Under the pieces are notes generated by a model that was not told where the DNA came from, ran no database searches, and saw only the letters and a list, made by a program, of their open reading frames with translations. Below, in pieces: positions 7,990-18,611 of a stretch of DNA of 64,000 bases (its first letter is position 1; the number at the start of each line of letters is the position of its first letter). The position numbers were made by a program, and so were the translations under genes. Origin of the DNA: Halomonas ventosae (GTDB lineage: Bacteria; Pseudomonadota; Gammaproteobacteria; Pseudomonadales; Halomonadaceae); NCBI RefSeq assembly GCF_004361885.1, contig NZ_SNWH01000001.1:249969-313968 (forward strand), read 5' to 3'.

Positions 7990-8556
7990 ATGAGTATCAA
8001 GTGCGACAAGTGGATTCGCCGCATGGCCGAGCGCGACGGCATGATCGAGCCCTTCGAGCCCGATCAGGTGCGCTATGAGAACCAGCGGCGGGTGATCTCC
8101 TACGGGACGTCCAGTTACGGCTACGATGTGCGCTGCGCCGACGAGTTCAAGGTGTTTACCAACATCCATTCCGCGGTGGTAGACCCCAAGGGCTTCGACG
8201 AGAAGAGCTTTGTCGACATCAAGAGCGATGTCTGCGTAATTCCTCCCAACTCCTTCGCCCTGGCACGCACCGTGGAATACTTCCGCATACCGCGCAGCGT
8301 GCTGACCATCTGCCTGGGCAAGTCCACTTATGCTCGCTGTGGCATCATCGTCAATGTCACCCCGCTAGAACCCGAGTGGGAAGGACACGTGACCCTGGAA
8401 TTCTCCAACACCACCAACCTTCCGGCGCGCATCTATGCCAATGAAGGGGTGGCGCAGATGCTGTTCCTGGAGTCCGACGAGGTCTGCGAGACGTCCTACA
8501 AGGACCGCGGTGGCAAGTACATGGGGCAGCGCGGCGTGACCCTACCGAAGACATGA
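7990..8556 (+). CDS. dcd: dCTP deaminase
   Basis: A 188-residue homotrimeric enzyme that deaminates dCTP to dUTP for thymidylate synthesis. Conserved segments visible are [32 protein letters not shown], the catalytic and binding stretch [20 protein letters not shown] with its glutamate, and [20 protein letters not shown]. The C-terminal [13 protein letters not shown] closes the active site. The length fits the family. The start at 7990 has AGGA upstream; an in-frame ATG at 7933 would add a non-conserved tail. Confidence 0.95.
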   Translation: MSIKCDKWIRRMAERDGMIEPFEPDQVRYENQRRVISYGTSSYGYDVRCADEFKVFTNIHSAVVDPKGFDEKSFVDIKSDVCVIPPNSFALARTVEYFRIPRSVLTICLGKSTYARCGIIVNVTPLEPEWEGHVTLEFSNTTNLPARIYANEGVAQMLFLESDEVCETSYKDRGGKYMGQRGVTLPKT

Positions 8557-8589
8557 CACGGCCTTGGGCAGGAGTGATATGCGGTAAAC

Positions 8590-9326
8590 TTACAGCTCCT
8601 GATCCTCGTCCAGCTCCTCGGCGGCATCGGCATGCGAGAGGCGCATGCCGCCGGGCGGCAGGGTAACATCGTCAATGCTGGCGCTATCCCCTCGCAGCTG
8701 CAGGCGTCCTTCCAGGAACCAGCGCACGGCGATCGGATAGATCAAGTGTTCGCGGGCCTGCACCTTGGCCTTGAGGCTTTCCTGCGTATCGTCCTCGGCG
8801 ACGGCCACCTCGGCCTGCAGGGCGACCGGTCCACCATCCAGCTGCTCGGTGACGAAATGTACGCTGCAGCCATGCGTGGTGACGCCATCGGCCAGCGCGC
8901 GGGCATGGGTATGCAGGCCCGGGTAATCGGGCAGCAGCGAGGGGTGGATGTTGAGCATCCGCCCCAGGAAGCGGTTGACGAAGCGCGGCGTGAGGATGCG
9001 CATGAAGCCGGCCAGCACGAGCAGATCGGGCTCATGGCGTTCGATCACCTTGATCAGGGCGCCATCATAGGCCTCGCGGCTGTCGTATTCTTGATGAGGC
9101 AGGGCAACGGCATCAATGCCGGCCTCCCTGGCACGTTTCAGACCGTAGGCGTTCGTTTGGTTGGAGATCACCGCGACGATCCTGCCGCCCAGGGCATCGT
9201 GGTGCTGGGCATCGATCAATGCCTGGAGGTTGCTACCGCTGCCGGAGATCAGCACCACCACTCGCCGAGCCTCGCTGGGTTCGGGAGTAAAGGCATTTAG
9301 GGTGTCGCTTTGGTAGTCGGTGCCAC

Positions 9327-9330
<4 letters not shown>
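8590..9330 (-). CDS. purN: Phosphoribosylglycinamide formyltransferase PurN
   Basis: This enzyme transfers a formyl group from 10-formyl-tetrahydrofolate to GAR, the third step of purine synthesis. The sequence shows [17 protein letters not shown] near residue 24, [29 protein letters not shown], the active-site [20 protein letters not shown] (Asn, His), and [11 protein letters not shown]. The length of 246 is longer than E. coli PurN (212), with about 20 extra residues at each end and a very acidic C terminus (EELDEDQEL). Its start codon overlaps the purM stop by 4 bp (ATGA), so the two are translationally coupled. Confidence 0.95.
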
Positions 9331-10400
<1,070 letters not shown>

Positions 10401-10534
10401 GTCGCTTCCTGTAAGAGGTGGGCGCTCGCGAGGCCGGTCGCCGGACGATGCGCAAGTGCCAGATTGAAGTAAGAATTGTAGCATCACGGCACGCGGCTGG
10501 CAGCCTGCCAGCTTAGCGAAACACGGAGGCAACG

Positions 10535-11614
10535 ATGCACAGGCAGTGGTGGGTGGCGGCCGCGGTGGCGGCGCTGGGGCTTTGGTTCCTGGCCAGTATC
10601 GAGCCGGTGCTGACGCCCTTTTTCGTCAGCATGATACTTGCCTACCTGGGCGATCCCTTGACCGATCGTCTCGAGGCCCTTGGCCTCTCGCGGCGCTTGG
10701 CGGTATCGCTGGTCTTCCTGTTGCTTTTGCTTGTCATCGTGGTCACCCTGCTGCTGGTGGTGCCGATACTCGGCCGACAGCTCGGTCAGTTGATCGAATC
10801 GCTGCCGGCGGTGCTCAACTGGCTGCAGCAGACGGTGGTGCCGCGCATCCAGTCACTGACCGGCATGGACCTCTCCACTGACATCGACCAGATGCGCCAG
10901 GCGATCGTCGACAACTGGAAGGAGACCGGCACCTTCGCGGCCAGCCTGCTGGCCCGGGCCTCGCGCTCCGGCCTGGCGCTGGTTGCCTGGATCGGCAACC
11001 TGGCGCTGATCCCGGTGGTCACTTTTTACCTGCTGCTGGACTGGGACATCTTGGTCGCCCAGCTGCGCGGCTCGCTGCCGCGTAGCTGGGAGCCAGCCGC
11101 AGTACATCTGGCCGGCGAATGCGACGAGGTGCTGTCGGCCTTCCTGCGCGGCCAATTGATCGTCATGCTCTGCCTGGGGGTGATCTATGCGGTGGGGCTC
11201 ACCTTGCTGGACGTGCGCTTTGGCCTGCTGATCGGCATGCTTGCCGGCCTGGCCAGCATCGTGCCCTATCTGGGGGTGATCGTGGGCATCTCCGTGGCGG
11301 GGGTGGTGGCGTTCTTCCAGACCGGTGACTGGTGGATCCTGCTTGGCGTCGCGGTGGTGTTCGGCTTCGGTCAACTGGTCGAGAGCGTGGTGCTCCAGCC
11401 CAAGCTGCTGGGCAACAAGATCGGTCTGCATCCGGTGGCCGTGATCTTCGCCGTGCTGGCCGGTGGGCAGCTATTCGGTTTCACCGGCGTGCTGCTGGCG
11501 CTGCCGATGGCCGCGGTGGTGATGGTGGTATTGCGTTATTTGCATAAGCACTATAAAAGCAGCTCTCTATATGACGCACGCCGTCAACGCACCCACGACG
11601 AGGAGTCGCCATGA
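10535..11614 (+). CDS. AI-2E/PerM-family transporter
   Basis: A 359-residue membrane protein with about eight hydrophobic segments. Near the N terminus it has the [21 protein letters not shown] block, and near the C terminus [20 protein letters not shown], typical of the AI-2E transporter (PerM/YdiK/TqsA) family. Substrates are varied and mostly unknown; some members export autoinducer-2 and others act as Na+/H+ antiporters. GGAGG precedes the start. The stop overlaps the hda start (ATGA), an arrangement common in this lineage, where a perM-like gene sits between purM and hda. Confidence 0.85.
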   Translation: MHRQWWVAAAVAALGLWFLASIEPVLTPFFVSMILAYLGDPLTDRLEALGLSRRLAVSLVFLLLLLVIVVTLLLVVPILGRQLGQLIESLPAVLNWLQQTVVPRIQSLTGMDLSTDIDQMRQAIVDNWKETGTFAASLLARASRSGLALVAWIGNLALIPVVTFYLLLDWDILVAQLRGSLPRSWEPAAVHLAGECDEVLSAFLRGQLIVMLCLGVIYAVGLTLLDVRFGLLIGMLAGLASIVPYLGVIVGISVAGVVAFFQTGDWWILLGVAVVFGFGQLVESVVLQPKLLGNKIGLHPVAVIFAVLAGGQLFGFTGVLLALPMAAVVMVVLRYLHKHYKSSSLYDARRQRTHDEESP

Positions 11615-12312
11615 GCCGAGCACCCGCGCAGTTGCCGCTGGGCGTGGGGCTGCGCGACGACGCTACCTTCGCCAATTTTCACCCCGGGCCTAATGCAGCC
11701 CTGGTCGACCGGCTCATGCACCAGTTTGATGAAGGCGGCGAGCCTTTCCTGTATGTATGGGGAGCATGTGGCACCGGCCGCAGTCACTTGCTGCAGGCCG
11801 CCTGCCATGCCGCCTCCGACCGCGACTGTCGGGCTCTCTACCTGCCCCTGGCCGAGCTCGGCCATTTCCCGCCGCTGATGCTCGAGGAGATCGAGCGCCT
11901 GGATCTGGTAGCGATCGATGACCTCGACCGTGTGGTGGGGCGCAAGCGCTGGGAAGAGGCGCTGTTCCACGCCTTCAACCGCCTGAGGGATGCCGGAAAG
12001 CGCCTGGTGATCGCCGCCGAGGCGCCGCCGCGCCAGTTGCCGGTGGCACTCTGTGACCTGGCCTCGCGTCTGAGCTGGGGCATGACCTTCCATCTGCGGG
12101 GGCTGGATGACCCCGGGCGGCTAGCCGCGCTTCAGTTGCGCGCCCGAAGGCGTGGCATGCAGATGCCCGTCGAGGTGGCCCGCTACATCCTGCACCGTGG
12201 CCCACGACGCCTCGACGAACTCTTCGATCTACTGGCGCGCCTTGACCGCGCATCACTCACCGCCCAGCGCAAGTTGACCATTCCCTTCGTGAAGCAGACG
12301 CTAGGGTGGTAG
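11611..12312 (+). CDS. hda: DnaA regulatory inactivator Hda
   Basis: Hda couples the loaded sliding clamp to hydrolysis of DnaA-bound ATP, limiting replication initiation. The 233-residue AAA+ protein begins with a clamp-binding motif (QLPLGV, residues 6-11). It then shows WGACGTGRSHLLQAACHAA (Walker A), DLVAIDDLDRV (Walker B), PRQLPVALCDLASRLSWG (sensor/arginine-finger region), and a C-terminal RASLTAQRKLTIPFVKQTL nearly identical in pattern to E. coli Hda. Translation is coupled to the upstream permease gene. It is convergent with the EhuB-like gene, with only 10 bp between stops. Confidence 0.95.
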   Translation: MSRAPAQLPLGVGLRDDATFANFHPGPNAALVDRLMHQFDEGGEPFLYVWGACGTGRSHLLQAACHAASDRDCRALYLPLAELGHFPPLMLEEIERLDLVAIDDLDRVVGRKRWEEALFHAFNRLRDAGKRLVIAAEAPPRQLPVALCDLASRLSWGMTFHLRGLDDPGRLAALQLRARRRGMQMPVEVARYILHRGPRRLDELFDLLARLDRASLTAQRKLTIPFVKQTLGW

Positions 12313-12322
12313 TGGCTGAGGC

Positions 12323-13210
12323 TCAGTGCGGGCGATTGCACAACCATTCGGTATCAAAACGGAAGGCGTTGAGGATGTCATTCTGGGTAAAGCCGTGCTT
12401 TCTCAGCGTGTCTTCCCAGGCCTGGGTGTTGCGATAGGCCAGCAGTACTTCATTGAAAGCATCACGCAGCGTTTCTGCCTCCCGAGGGAAGGTGAAGGCG
12501 CCCCAGCTGCGGATCATCTCTCCATCCACGACCGGGTCGACGAAATTCTGTGCGACCTCGACTTGCGGGCTCTGCGCATCCAGCTGGCTGACCGTCAATC
12601 CGGTACCGGCATAGGCGTCGGCCTGGCCCTGGATGATGGTGTCGATGGCTGCGGCATTGGTGTCGATCACTTCGATGCGCGACTTGGGAACGCCGAGGGA
12701 ATCCAGGATATCGATCTGGGTCGATCCGGCGAGTACAGCCACCGTTAGCTCGTCACGTTCGGCGAAGTCACTGTAGGCGTTGATCTCCTCGGGGTTGGTG
12801 GCGCGTACCAGAAGGCCTTCGCCGTAGGAGGTATTGGGCTGCGAAAAGAGAACCCGCTCGCAGCGCTCAGGACGAATGGCCATCTCCGCTGCGGTCATGT
12901 CGAACTGGTTAGCTTCCAATCCAGTGATCAGGTCGTTGAAACTCACCACCTGCCAGTCGATCTTCTCGATGCCCAGCTGCCCGAGTATGTATCGAGCCAC
13001 GTCGGGTCCAACGCCTTGTCCCTTGCCGCTCTCGTCGAGATAGCCGTAAGGTATTTCGTCCGCTACGGCGACACGAATGCTGCCGCGTTCACGAACCTCG
13101 TCAAGTGTGGCCGCATGGGTTTCAGCGCCGAATGCCAGGCAGGCTGTGATGACCAGTCCCGTCAGGCCCCAGCCTCGCAGGGTTCTGGTGAACATTGCGG
13201 TCGTGTCCAT
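12323..13210 (-). CDS. ehuB: Ectoine/hydroxyectoine-type ABC substrate-binding protein (EhuB-like)
   Basis: A periplasmic solute-binding protein of family 3, 295 residues. A signal peptide ends near AFGAETHAA, followed by DEVRERGSIRVAVADEIPYG. The pattern AIRPERCERVLFSQPN, then YGEGLLVRATNPEEI, then QADAYAGTGLTVSQLDA, and the late DGEMIRSWGAFTFP closely follow S. meliloti EhuB, which binds ectoine and hydroxyectoine. No permease or ATPase genes adjoin it, unlike the ehuABCD operon, so it is an orphan receptor here. A related amino-acid-binding specificity is possible. The start at 13210 has GGAGCG upstream. Confidence 0.65.
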   Translation of the reverse strand: MDTTAMFTRTLRGWGLTGLVITACLAFGAETHAATLDEVRERGSIRVAVADEIPYGYLDESGKGQGVGPDVARYILGQLGIEKIDWQVVSFNDLITGLEANQFDMTAAEMAIRPERCERVLFSQPNTSYGEGLLVRATNPEEINAYSDFAERDELTVAVLAGSTQIDILDSLGVPKSRIEVIDTNAAAIDTIIQGQADAYAGTGLTVSQLDAQSPQVEVAQNFVDPVVDGEMIRSWGAFTFPREAETLRDAFNEVLLAYRNTQAWEDTLRKHGFTQNDILNAFRFDTEWLCNRPH

Positions 13211-13607
13211 AGTGTCGCTCCTGGCGCCAGAGCCGTCCCGAGGAACATTATGGCGCCGATTTTTTTAAATGCCGGCTTTTAGCATAGAAGCCTACGATGG
13301 CGACTGCCATCTTCGGGCAGCTCAACCTTTCGGCAACTCGAGGGATTAGCTCGACACTGCGTGATAGCCCGCTGCCCAGGCGGAGCTGGTGGCGGGTAAG
13401 CAGGATGCGATGATGATCTGGCATTCGGCAGCACGAGCCCAGCAGGGCCGGAAGGAGAGGTTGTCATCAGTGCTCTTTTGAAAGGGAGAGGAGCCTCCCG
13501 TCCCCATCGTGCATAGCGCAAGAGGGCCGCCGATCAGTGATCGGCGGCCCTCTTGTTGAGTCTAGCGTCGGGTCAAGCGAGCGCCGGCCTGGCCGGCGCC
13601 GTCAGGC
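13211..13607. other. Intergenic region between EhuB-like and phasin genes
   Basis: About 400 bp. The part next to the EhuB gene (13215-13290) is AT-rich and could hold its minus-strand promoter (CATAAT-type element near 13246). The far end holds the strong palindrome described separately. I see no credible gene; the open frames here lack family resemblance. Confidence 0.5.
13521..13553 (-). terminator. Perfect palindrome, probable phasin terminator
   Basis: AGAGGGCCGCCGATCA and its exact reverse complement flank one base. The palindrome is about 55 bp past the phasin stop on the minus strand. A long T-run is absent. Confidence 0.6.
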
Positions 13608-13976
13608 TTACTTGGCAGCCTTGGTCGCTGTCTCGGTGGCCTGCTTGACGTTGTCTTCGGTCAGCTTCTGGCTCTGCTGAACGAAGTCCTGCTGCAGAGA
13701 GACGACCTTCTCTGTGTCGCCCTTCAGGCGCTCGGTCAGATCCTTGGCGACCTTCTGCTGGCCTTCCATGTAGTTCTTCAGGCCTTCGGCATCCTTGACG
13801 TTCAGCAGGCGGCGCAGCTGTGCTAGGCCGGTGTCGGTGTAGGCCTTGGTGGCGTCCAGCTGGGCATTGACCAGTTTCTCGGTGTAGTCCATAGACAGGG
13901 CGGCATAAGCACGCGCCGGACCGAAGTACATGGATTCGAACTGTTCGGTAAACTGCTTGGTGTCGAAGTTTTGCAT
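13608..13976 (-). CDS. phaP: Phasin family protein
   Basis: A 122-residue, all-helical protein: MQNFDTKQFTEQFESMYFGP, RAYAALSMDYTEKLVNAQLD, then VKDAEGLKNYMEGQQKVAKD and an alanine/lysine-rich tail. This is the pattern of the short phasin family (TIGR01841 type) that coats polyhydroxyalkanoate granules and controls their number and size. The start ATG at 13976 has GGAGGGA at good distance. A good promoter with palindromic elements lies 80-110 bp upstream. No PHA synthase is in the window, so the granule link is by family. The symbol is tentative because Halomonas strains carry several phasins. Confidence 0.78.
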   Translation of the reverse strand: MQNFDTKQFTEQFESMYFGPARAYAALSMDYTEKLVNAQLDATKAYTDTGLAQLRRLLNVKDAEGLKNYMEGQQKVAKDLTERLKGDTEKVVSLQQDFVQQSQKLTEDNVKQATETATKAAK

Positions 13977-14043
13977 CGTGAGTCCCTCCAGGGAGTTTCG
14001 GATCAATTCGAAGGCCTTGGCGATCTGCCGATGCCTTCTGTGT

Positions 14044-14090
14044 CTTTGCTGCGATGCACAATAGCAAAGCCGTTTGTGCAGTGCAACAAT
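14044..14090 (-). promoter_or_regulatory. Phasin promoter with palindromic operator-like elements
   Basis: On the minus strand a -35 TTGCAC (14086-14081) and -10 TATTGT (14063-14058) are 17 bp apart. The -35 lies in a TGC-rich palindrome (TTGCACTGCACAA). A perfect 7-bp inverted repeat, CTTTGCT (14044-14050) and AGCAAAG (14063-14069), brackets the expected start site. TGC-rich dyads at phasin promoters are known targets of PhaR-type repressors in other bacteria; that assignment is inference. Confidence 0.5.
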
Positions 14091-14161
14091 TTTTCCGACG
14101 CCCATCCTTTTTTTCTTTCGACATGCCAAGACGCTTGTTTTTCGATGCGCCAGGGTACTTG

Positions 14162-14210
14162 CAACATGACGTGCTCAAAGTCATGTTGAAGGGATAACCC
14201 TCCCTTTCAA
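14162..14210 (+). promoter_or_regulatory. Two overlapping hairpins before fumC
   Basis: Hairpin 1 pairs CAACATGAC (14162-14170) with GTCATGTTG (14180-14188). Hairpin 2 pairs TTGAAGGGA (14186-14194) with TCCCTTTCAA (14201-14210). They share TTG, so they cannot both form fully. The fumC ribosome-binding site begins just after. This may be an operator dyad or a small leader switch. Confidence 0.4.
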
Positions 14211-14226
14211 CCGCGAGGAGCCCGAG

Positions 14227-15606
<1,380 letters not shown>

Positions 15607-15827
15607 TGCTATCGGCGACACGGTCGCGCTGCTTGCGTGTTTCGTCGACCGGGGTATCTGGGGGTGGCGTCTGGAAGGAGAAACGCTCCCGCGGATCAGC
15701 CATGGGCGCCGTTGCAGATCCTGCTCCCCGCGCTGGAGGGCCGTGAGCTTGGCCGGCATCGCGAGCGGGCGGAACTGGCACCGGCCAGCGTCACCGAGCT
15801 GAGTTCTCTGCAGAGGATGGATGACGC

Positions 15828-17417
15828 TCAGGCCAAGCGTCGTGGATGAGTCCGTGCGCCTGAAAAGGCAGGTGGCAAGACCTCGCTGTTGCGTGGGGCA
15901 GGTGGCGCTGCTGCGCGCCCGCACCCTTCCTCCAAGGACTTCTCCAGATACGCCTCTAGGCGCTGGGTCTCGATGACGGTGAGCTGCAGAGACAGCTTGG
16001 TGCGCCGCCACAGGATGTCCTCGCGGGAGCGTGCCCACTCCTGCGTCACTAGATAGTCCACCTCGGCGGCAGTCAGCCCGGCACCAAACGCCTGTCCCAG
16101 GTCCGCTTGTGAGTGTCTGCCATCGAGGAATTGCCGGCACAAGGTGCCATAGGTCCGTGCGAAGCGACGCGCCTGGGCAGCATCTAGGAAGGGATAGTCC
16201 TCGAGCAGCTGGGTCTCGAAGCTGCCCCGGTCGCCGATGTCGCCGCCCGGCAGCGGCGTCTCGGCGGTCCAGGGCGCTGCCATCCTCGGCAGGTGGGGCG
16301 CGAGCGCCGTCAGGGTGGCCTCGGCGAGCTTTCGGTAGGTGGTGATCTTGCCGCCGAAGACCGACAGCAGCGGCGCGCCGCGGGTATCGAGGTCCAGCGT
16401 GTAGTCGCGCGTCATGGCCGAGGGATCGGACGACTCGTCGTCGCACAGCGGGCGTACGCCGGAGAAGGTGCGGATCACCGCATCCCGGCTTAGCTGGGTG
16501 CGAAAGTGGTCGTTGACCACCGATAGCAGGTAGTCGATCTCCTCCTCGCTGGCGGTAACTCGTGCCGGGTCGCCGGTGTAGTGTCGGTCGGTGGTGCCGA
16601 TCAGGCTGAAGTCCTCCTCGTAGGGCAGCACGAAAACGATGCGTCGATCAGAGTTCTGGAGGATAAAGGCTCGTTCGTCATGGTTCAGTCGGGGCACGAT
16701 CAGGTGGCTGCCCTGGATCAGGCGTACGCCATAGCGCGACGGGCGCTGGACTTGTCGGCGCACGACCTGCTCCACCCAGGGGCCTGCGGCGTTGACCAGT
16801 GCCCGGCAACGGCGTGTCAAACGCCGACCGCCGTCGAGGTCTTCCAGGGTGAGCATCCAGATTCCGTCGCACTCGCGGGCATCGATACAGCGAGTGCGCA
16901 CCAGGATCTCGGCGCCATTGTCGCGAGCCTGGAGGGCATTGAGCACTACCAGGCGGGCGTCATCGACCCAGCAGTCCGAGTACTCGAAGCCGTGGGTGAT
17001 GCCGACGGCCAGACCTTGTTGCGGGCTGAGCCGAATACCACGGGAGCCCGGAAGCCGGGTGCGCTTGCCAAGATGGTCGTAAAGAAACAGCCCGGCGCGC
17101 AGCATCCATGCCGGGCGCAGATGAGGCTGATGGGGGAGGATGAAACGCAGTGGCCAGATGATGTGCGGGGCCTTGGCAAGCAGCACTTCACGTTCGCGCA
17201 GTGCTTCACGAACCAGGCGGAATTCGTGGTGCTCCAGGTAGCGCAGGCCGCCATGGATCAGCTTGCTGCTGGCCGAGGAGGTGGCCCCGGCCAGGTCTCC
17301 CTGTTCGCATAGGCCGACCGACAGGCCACGCCCGGCGGCATCGTTGGCAATGCCGGAGCCGTTGATACCGCCGCCGATCACGAAAAGATCGAGCACCACA
17401 TCCGCCATGTCGCTCAT
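15828..17417 (-). CDS. glpD: Aerobic glycerol-3-phosphate dehydrogenase GlpD
   Basis: A 529-residue FAD enzyme of the inner membrane that oxidises sn-glycerol-3-phosphate to DHAP and reduces quinone. It has DLFVIGGGINGSGIANDAAG (dinucleotide fold, near residues 10-29), GATSSASSKLIHGGLRYLE, RLIQGSHLIVPRLN, FVLPYEEDFSLIGTTD, and FSGVRPL with LSVFGGKITTYRKLAE. The start at 17417 is supported by GGGAG; the open frame extends further upstream without conservation. It is downstream of glpR in the same direction, with operator-like sites in the 217-bp gap. Confidence 0.94.
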   Translation of the reverse strand: MSDMADVVLDLFVIGGGINGSGIANDAAGRGLSVGLCEQGDLAGATSSASSKLIHGGLRYLEHHEFRLVREALREREVLLAKAPHIIWPLRFILPHQPHLRPAWMLRAGLFLYDHLGKRTRLPGSRGIRLSPQQGLAVGITHGFEYSDCWVDDARLVVLNALQARDNGAEILVRTRCIDARECDGIWMLTLEDLDGGRRLTRRCRALVNAAGPWVEQVVRRQVQRPSRYGVRLIQGSHLIVPRLNHDERAFILQNSDRRIVFVLPYEEDFSLIGTTDRHYTGDPARVTASEEEIDYLLSVVNDHFRTQLSRDAVIRTFSGVRPLCDDESSDPSAMTRDYTLDLDTRGAPLLSVFGGKITTYRKLAEATLTALAPHLPRMAAPWTAETPLPGGDIGDRGSFETQLLEDYPFLDAAQARRFARTYGTLCRQFLDGRHSQADLGQAFGAGLTAAEVDYLVTQEWARSREDILWRRTKLSLQLTVIETQRLEAYLEKSLEEGCGRAAAPPAPRNSEVLPPAFSGARTHPRRLA

Positions 17418-17463
17418 GTCACGCTCCCGTCCGACCTGTTCCAGGTCGTATTGATGTTTAATA

Positions 17464-17492
17464 TCGAAAATAGGCGAAAACAAAACGAACAT
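17464..17492 (-). promoter_or_regulatory. GlpR-type operator upstream of glpD
   Basis: On the minus strand ATGTTCGTTTTG is followed by TTTTCGCC and TTTTCGATATT, giving three TTCG cores at about 10-11 bp spacing. The first core is shared with sites near glpK and glpS and resembles the E. coli GlpR half-site. Confidence 0.55.
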
Positions 17493-17633
17493 CAAGAAGT
17501 GGTTCAAAAACGCGTGCCAGAGACGGGCCAACAGGAGGGCTACGCAAATAGGACGGGGCTGTGCAGAATGGGTAGGACGGGCCTATGCAGGCTGGGGTGA
17601 GCGCGGCGATATGCCCGGCGGAAGGGCTCGAGA

Positions 17634-18392
17634 TCAGGCGATGTGCAGAGCCACATCATGCTGCTTGAGCAGGCGCAGAATGGTTTCGGGCGGGTCGCGG
17701 TCGGTGAACAGGGCGTCGAGCTGGGCCAGATTGCCCTGGCGGACCACCGGGTTGCGCTGGAACTTGGAGTGATCGGTGGCCAGGAAGACCTTGCGTGAGT
17801 TGCTAATGATGGCCTGAGCGACACGGACCTCCTGGTAATCAAACTCCAGCAAGGAGCCGTCCTCATCGATGCCGCTGATGCCGATGATACCGAAGTCGAC
17901 CTTGAACTGATTGATGAAATCGATGGTCGCCTCGCCGATGATACCGCCATCCCGGGAGCGCACCTGGCCACCGGCGATGATTACGTTGAAATCCTTCTTG
18001 TGCTGGAGGATCGCCGCGACATTGAGGTTGTTGGTGATCACCTCCAACCCTTGGTGGTCGAGCAATCCCTCGGCGATCACCTCGTTGCTGGTCCCAATGT
18101 TGATGAATAACGATGAGTGGTCGGGAATGTGCCGAGCGAGCAGGGCGGCGATACGCTGCTTGGCTTCGAGATTGAGCGTCTTTCGCGTCGAGTAGGCGGT
18201 ATTGACAGTGCTTGACTCGAGCCCTGCACCGCCATGAACCCGGCGGATGCGCCCCTCGTTGGACAGCGTGTTGAGGTCACGGCGTATGGTCTGGGGCGTT
18301 ACCTTGAAGTGCTCGGTGAGCTGCTCGATGCTGGCATAGCCCTGGCGGCGCACCAGCTCGATGATAGCGTCCTGGCGTTGCTGCTGGTTCAT
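17634..18392 (-). CDS. glpR: DeoR-family glycerol-3-phosphate regulon repressor GlpR
   Basis: A 252-residue DeoR-type repressor. The N-terminal helix-turn-helix is IIELVRRQGYASIEQLTEHF, then VTPQTIRRDLNTLSNEGRI. The C-terminal DeoRC sensor domain shows LFINIGTSNEVIAEGL and VFLATDHSKFQRNP, the GlpR-type pocket that binds glycerol-3-phosphate. AAGGAG precedes the ATG. It sits between glpD and the divergent glpK, and shared ATGTTCGTTT sites suggest it represses glpD, glpK and the distant glpS operon, and perhaps itself. Confidence 0.92.
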   Translation of the reverse strand: MNQQQRQDAIIELVRRQGYASIEQLTEHFKVTPQTIRRDLNTLSNEGRIRRVHGGAGLESSTVNTAYSTRKTLNLEAKQRIAALLARHIPDHSSLFINIGTSNEVIAEGLLDHQGLEVITNNLNVAAILQHKKDFNVIIAGGQVRSRDGGIIGEATIDFINQFKVDFGIIGISGIDEDGSLLEFDYQEVRVAQAIISNSRKVFLATDHSKFQRNPVVRQGNLAQLDALFTDRDPPETILRLLKQHDVALHIA

Positions 18393-18546
18393 GGGGTCTC
18401 CTTGGCTTAGCGGATTCTACGCCATTGTCCTGGCGGCTGCAGGCATAGGCATCGCCCTGCCGTGCCACTTCTCCATCTAACGTCGTAGTGGTTCAGGCAT
18501 GAGGATGTTTGAGCGGCAGGGTCGGCTGGAGTAGTCTGGATGATCA

Positions 18547-18576
18547 CAAACGAACATTAGCGGTTAAAAGCGAAAT
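18547..18576. promoter_or_regulatory. GlpR-type operator in the glpR-glpK intergenic region
   Basis: CAAACGAACAT (18547-18557, reverse of ATGTTCGTTTG) and TTAAAAGCGAA (18564-18574, reverse of TTCGCTTTTAA) lie 38-65 bp before the glpK start. Confidence 0.55.
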
Positions 18577-18611
18577 CAGCACGCCAGTGCCACCACAACA
18601 GGATGCTTGCC

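Noticed and set aside
15607..15827. Small gene between fumC and glpD
   Set aside because: No frame has a start, ribosome-binding site and recognisable sequence together; the minus-strand frames are extensions past the glpD stop or shadows of fumC.
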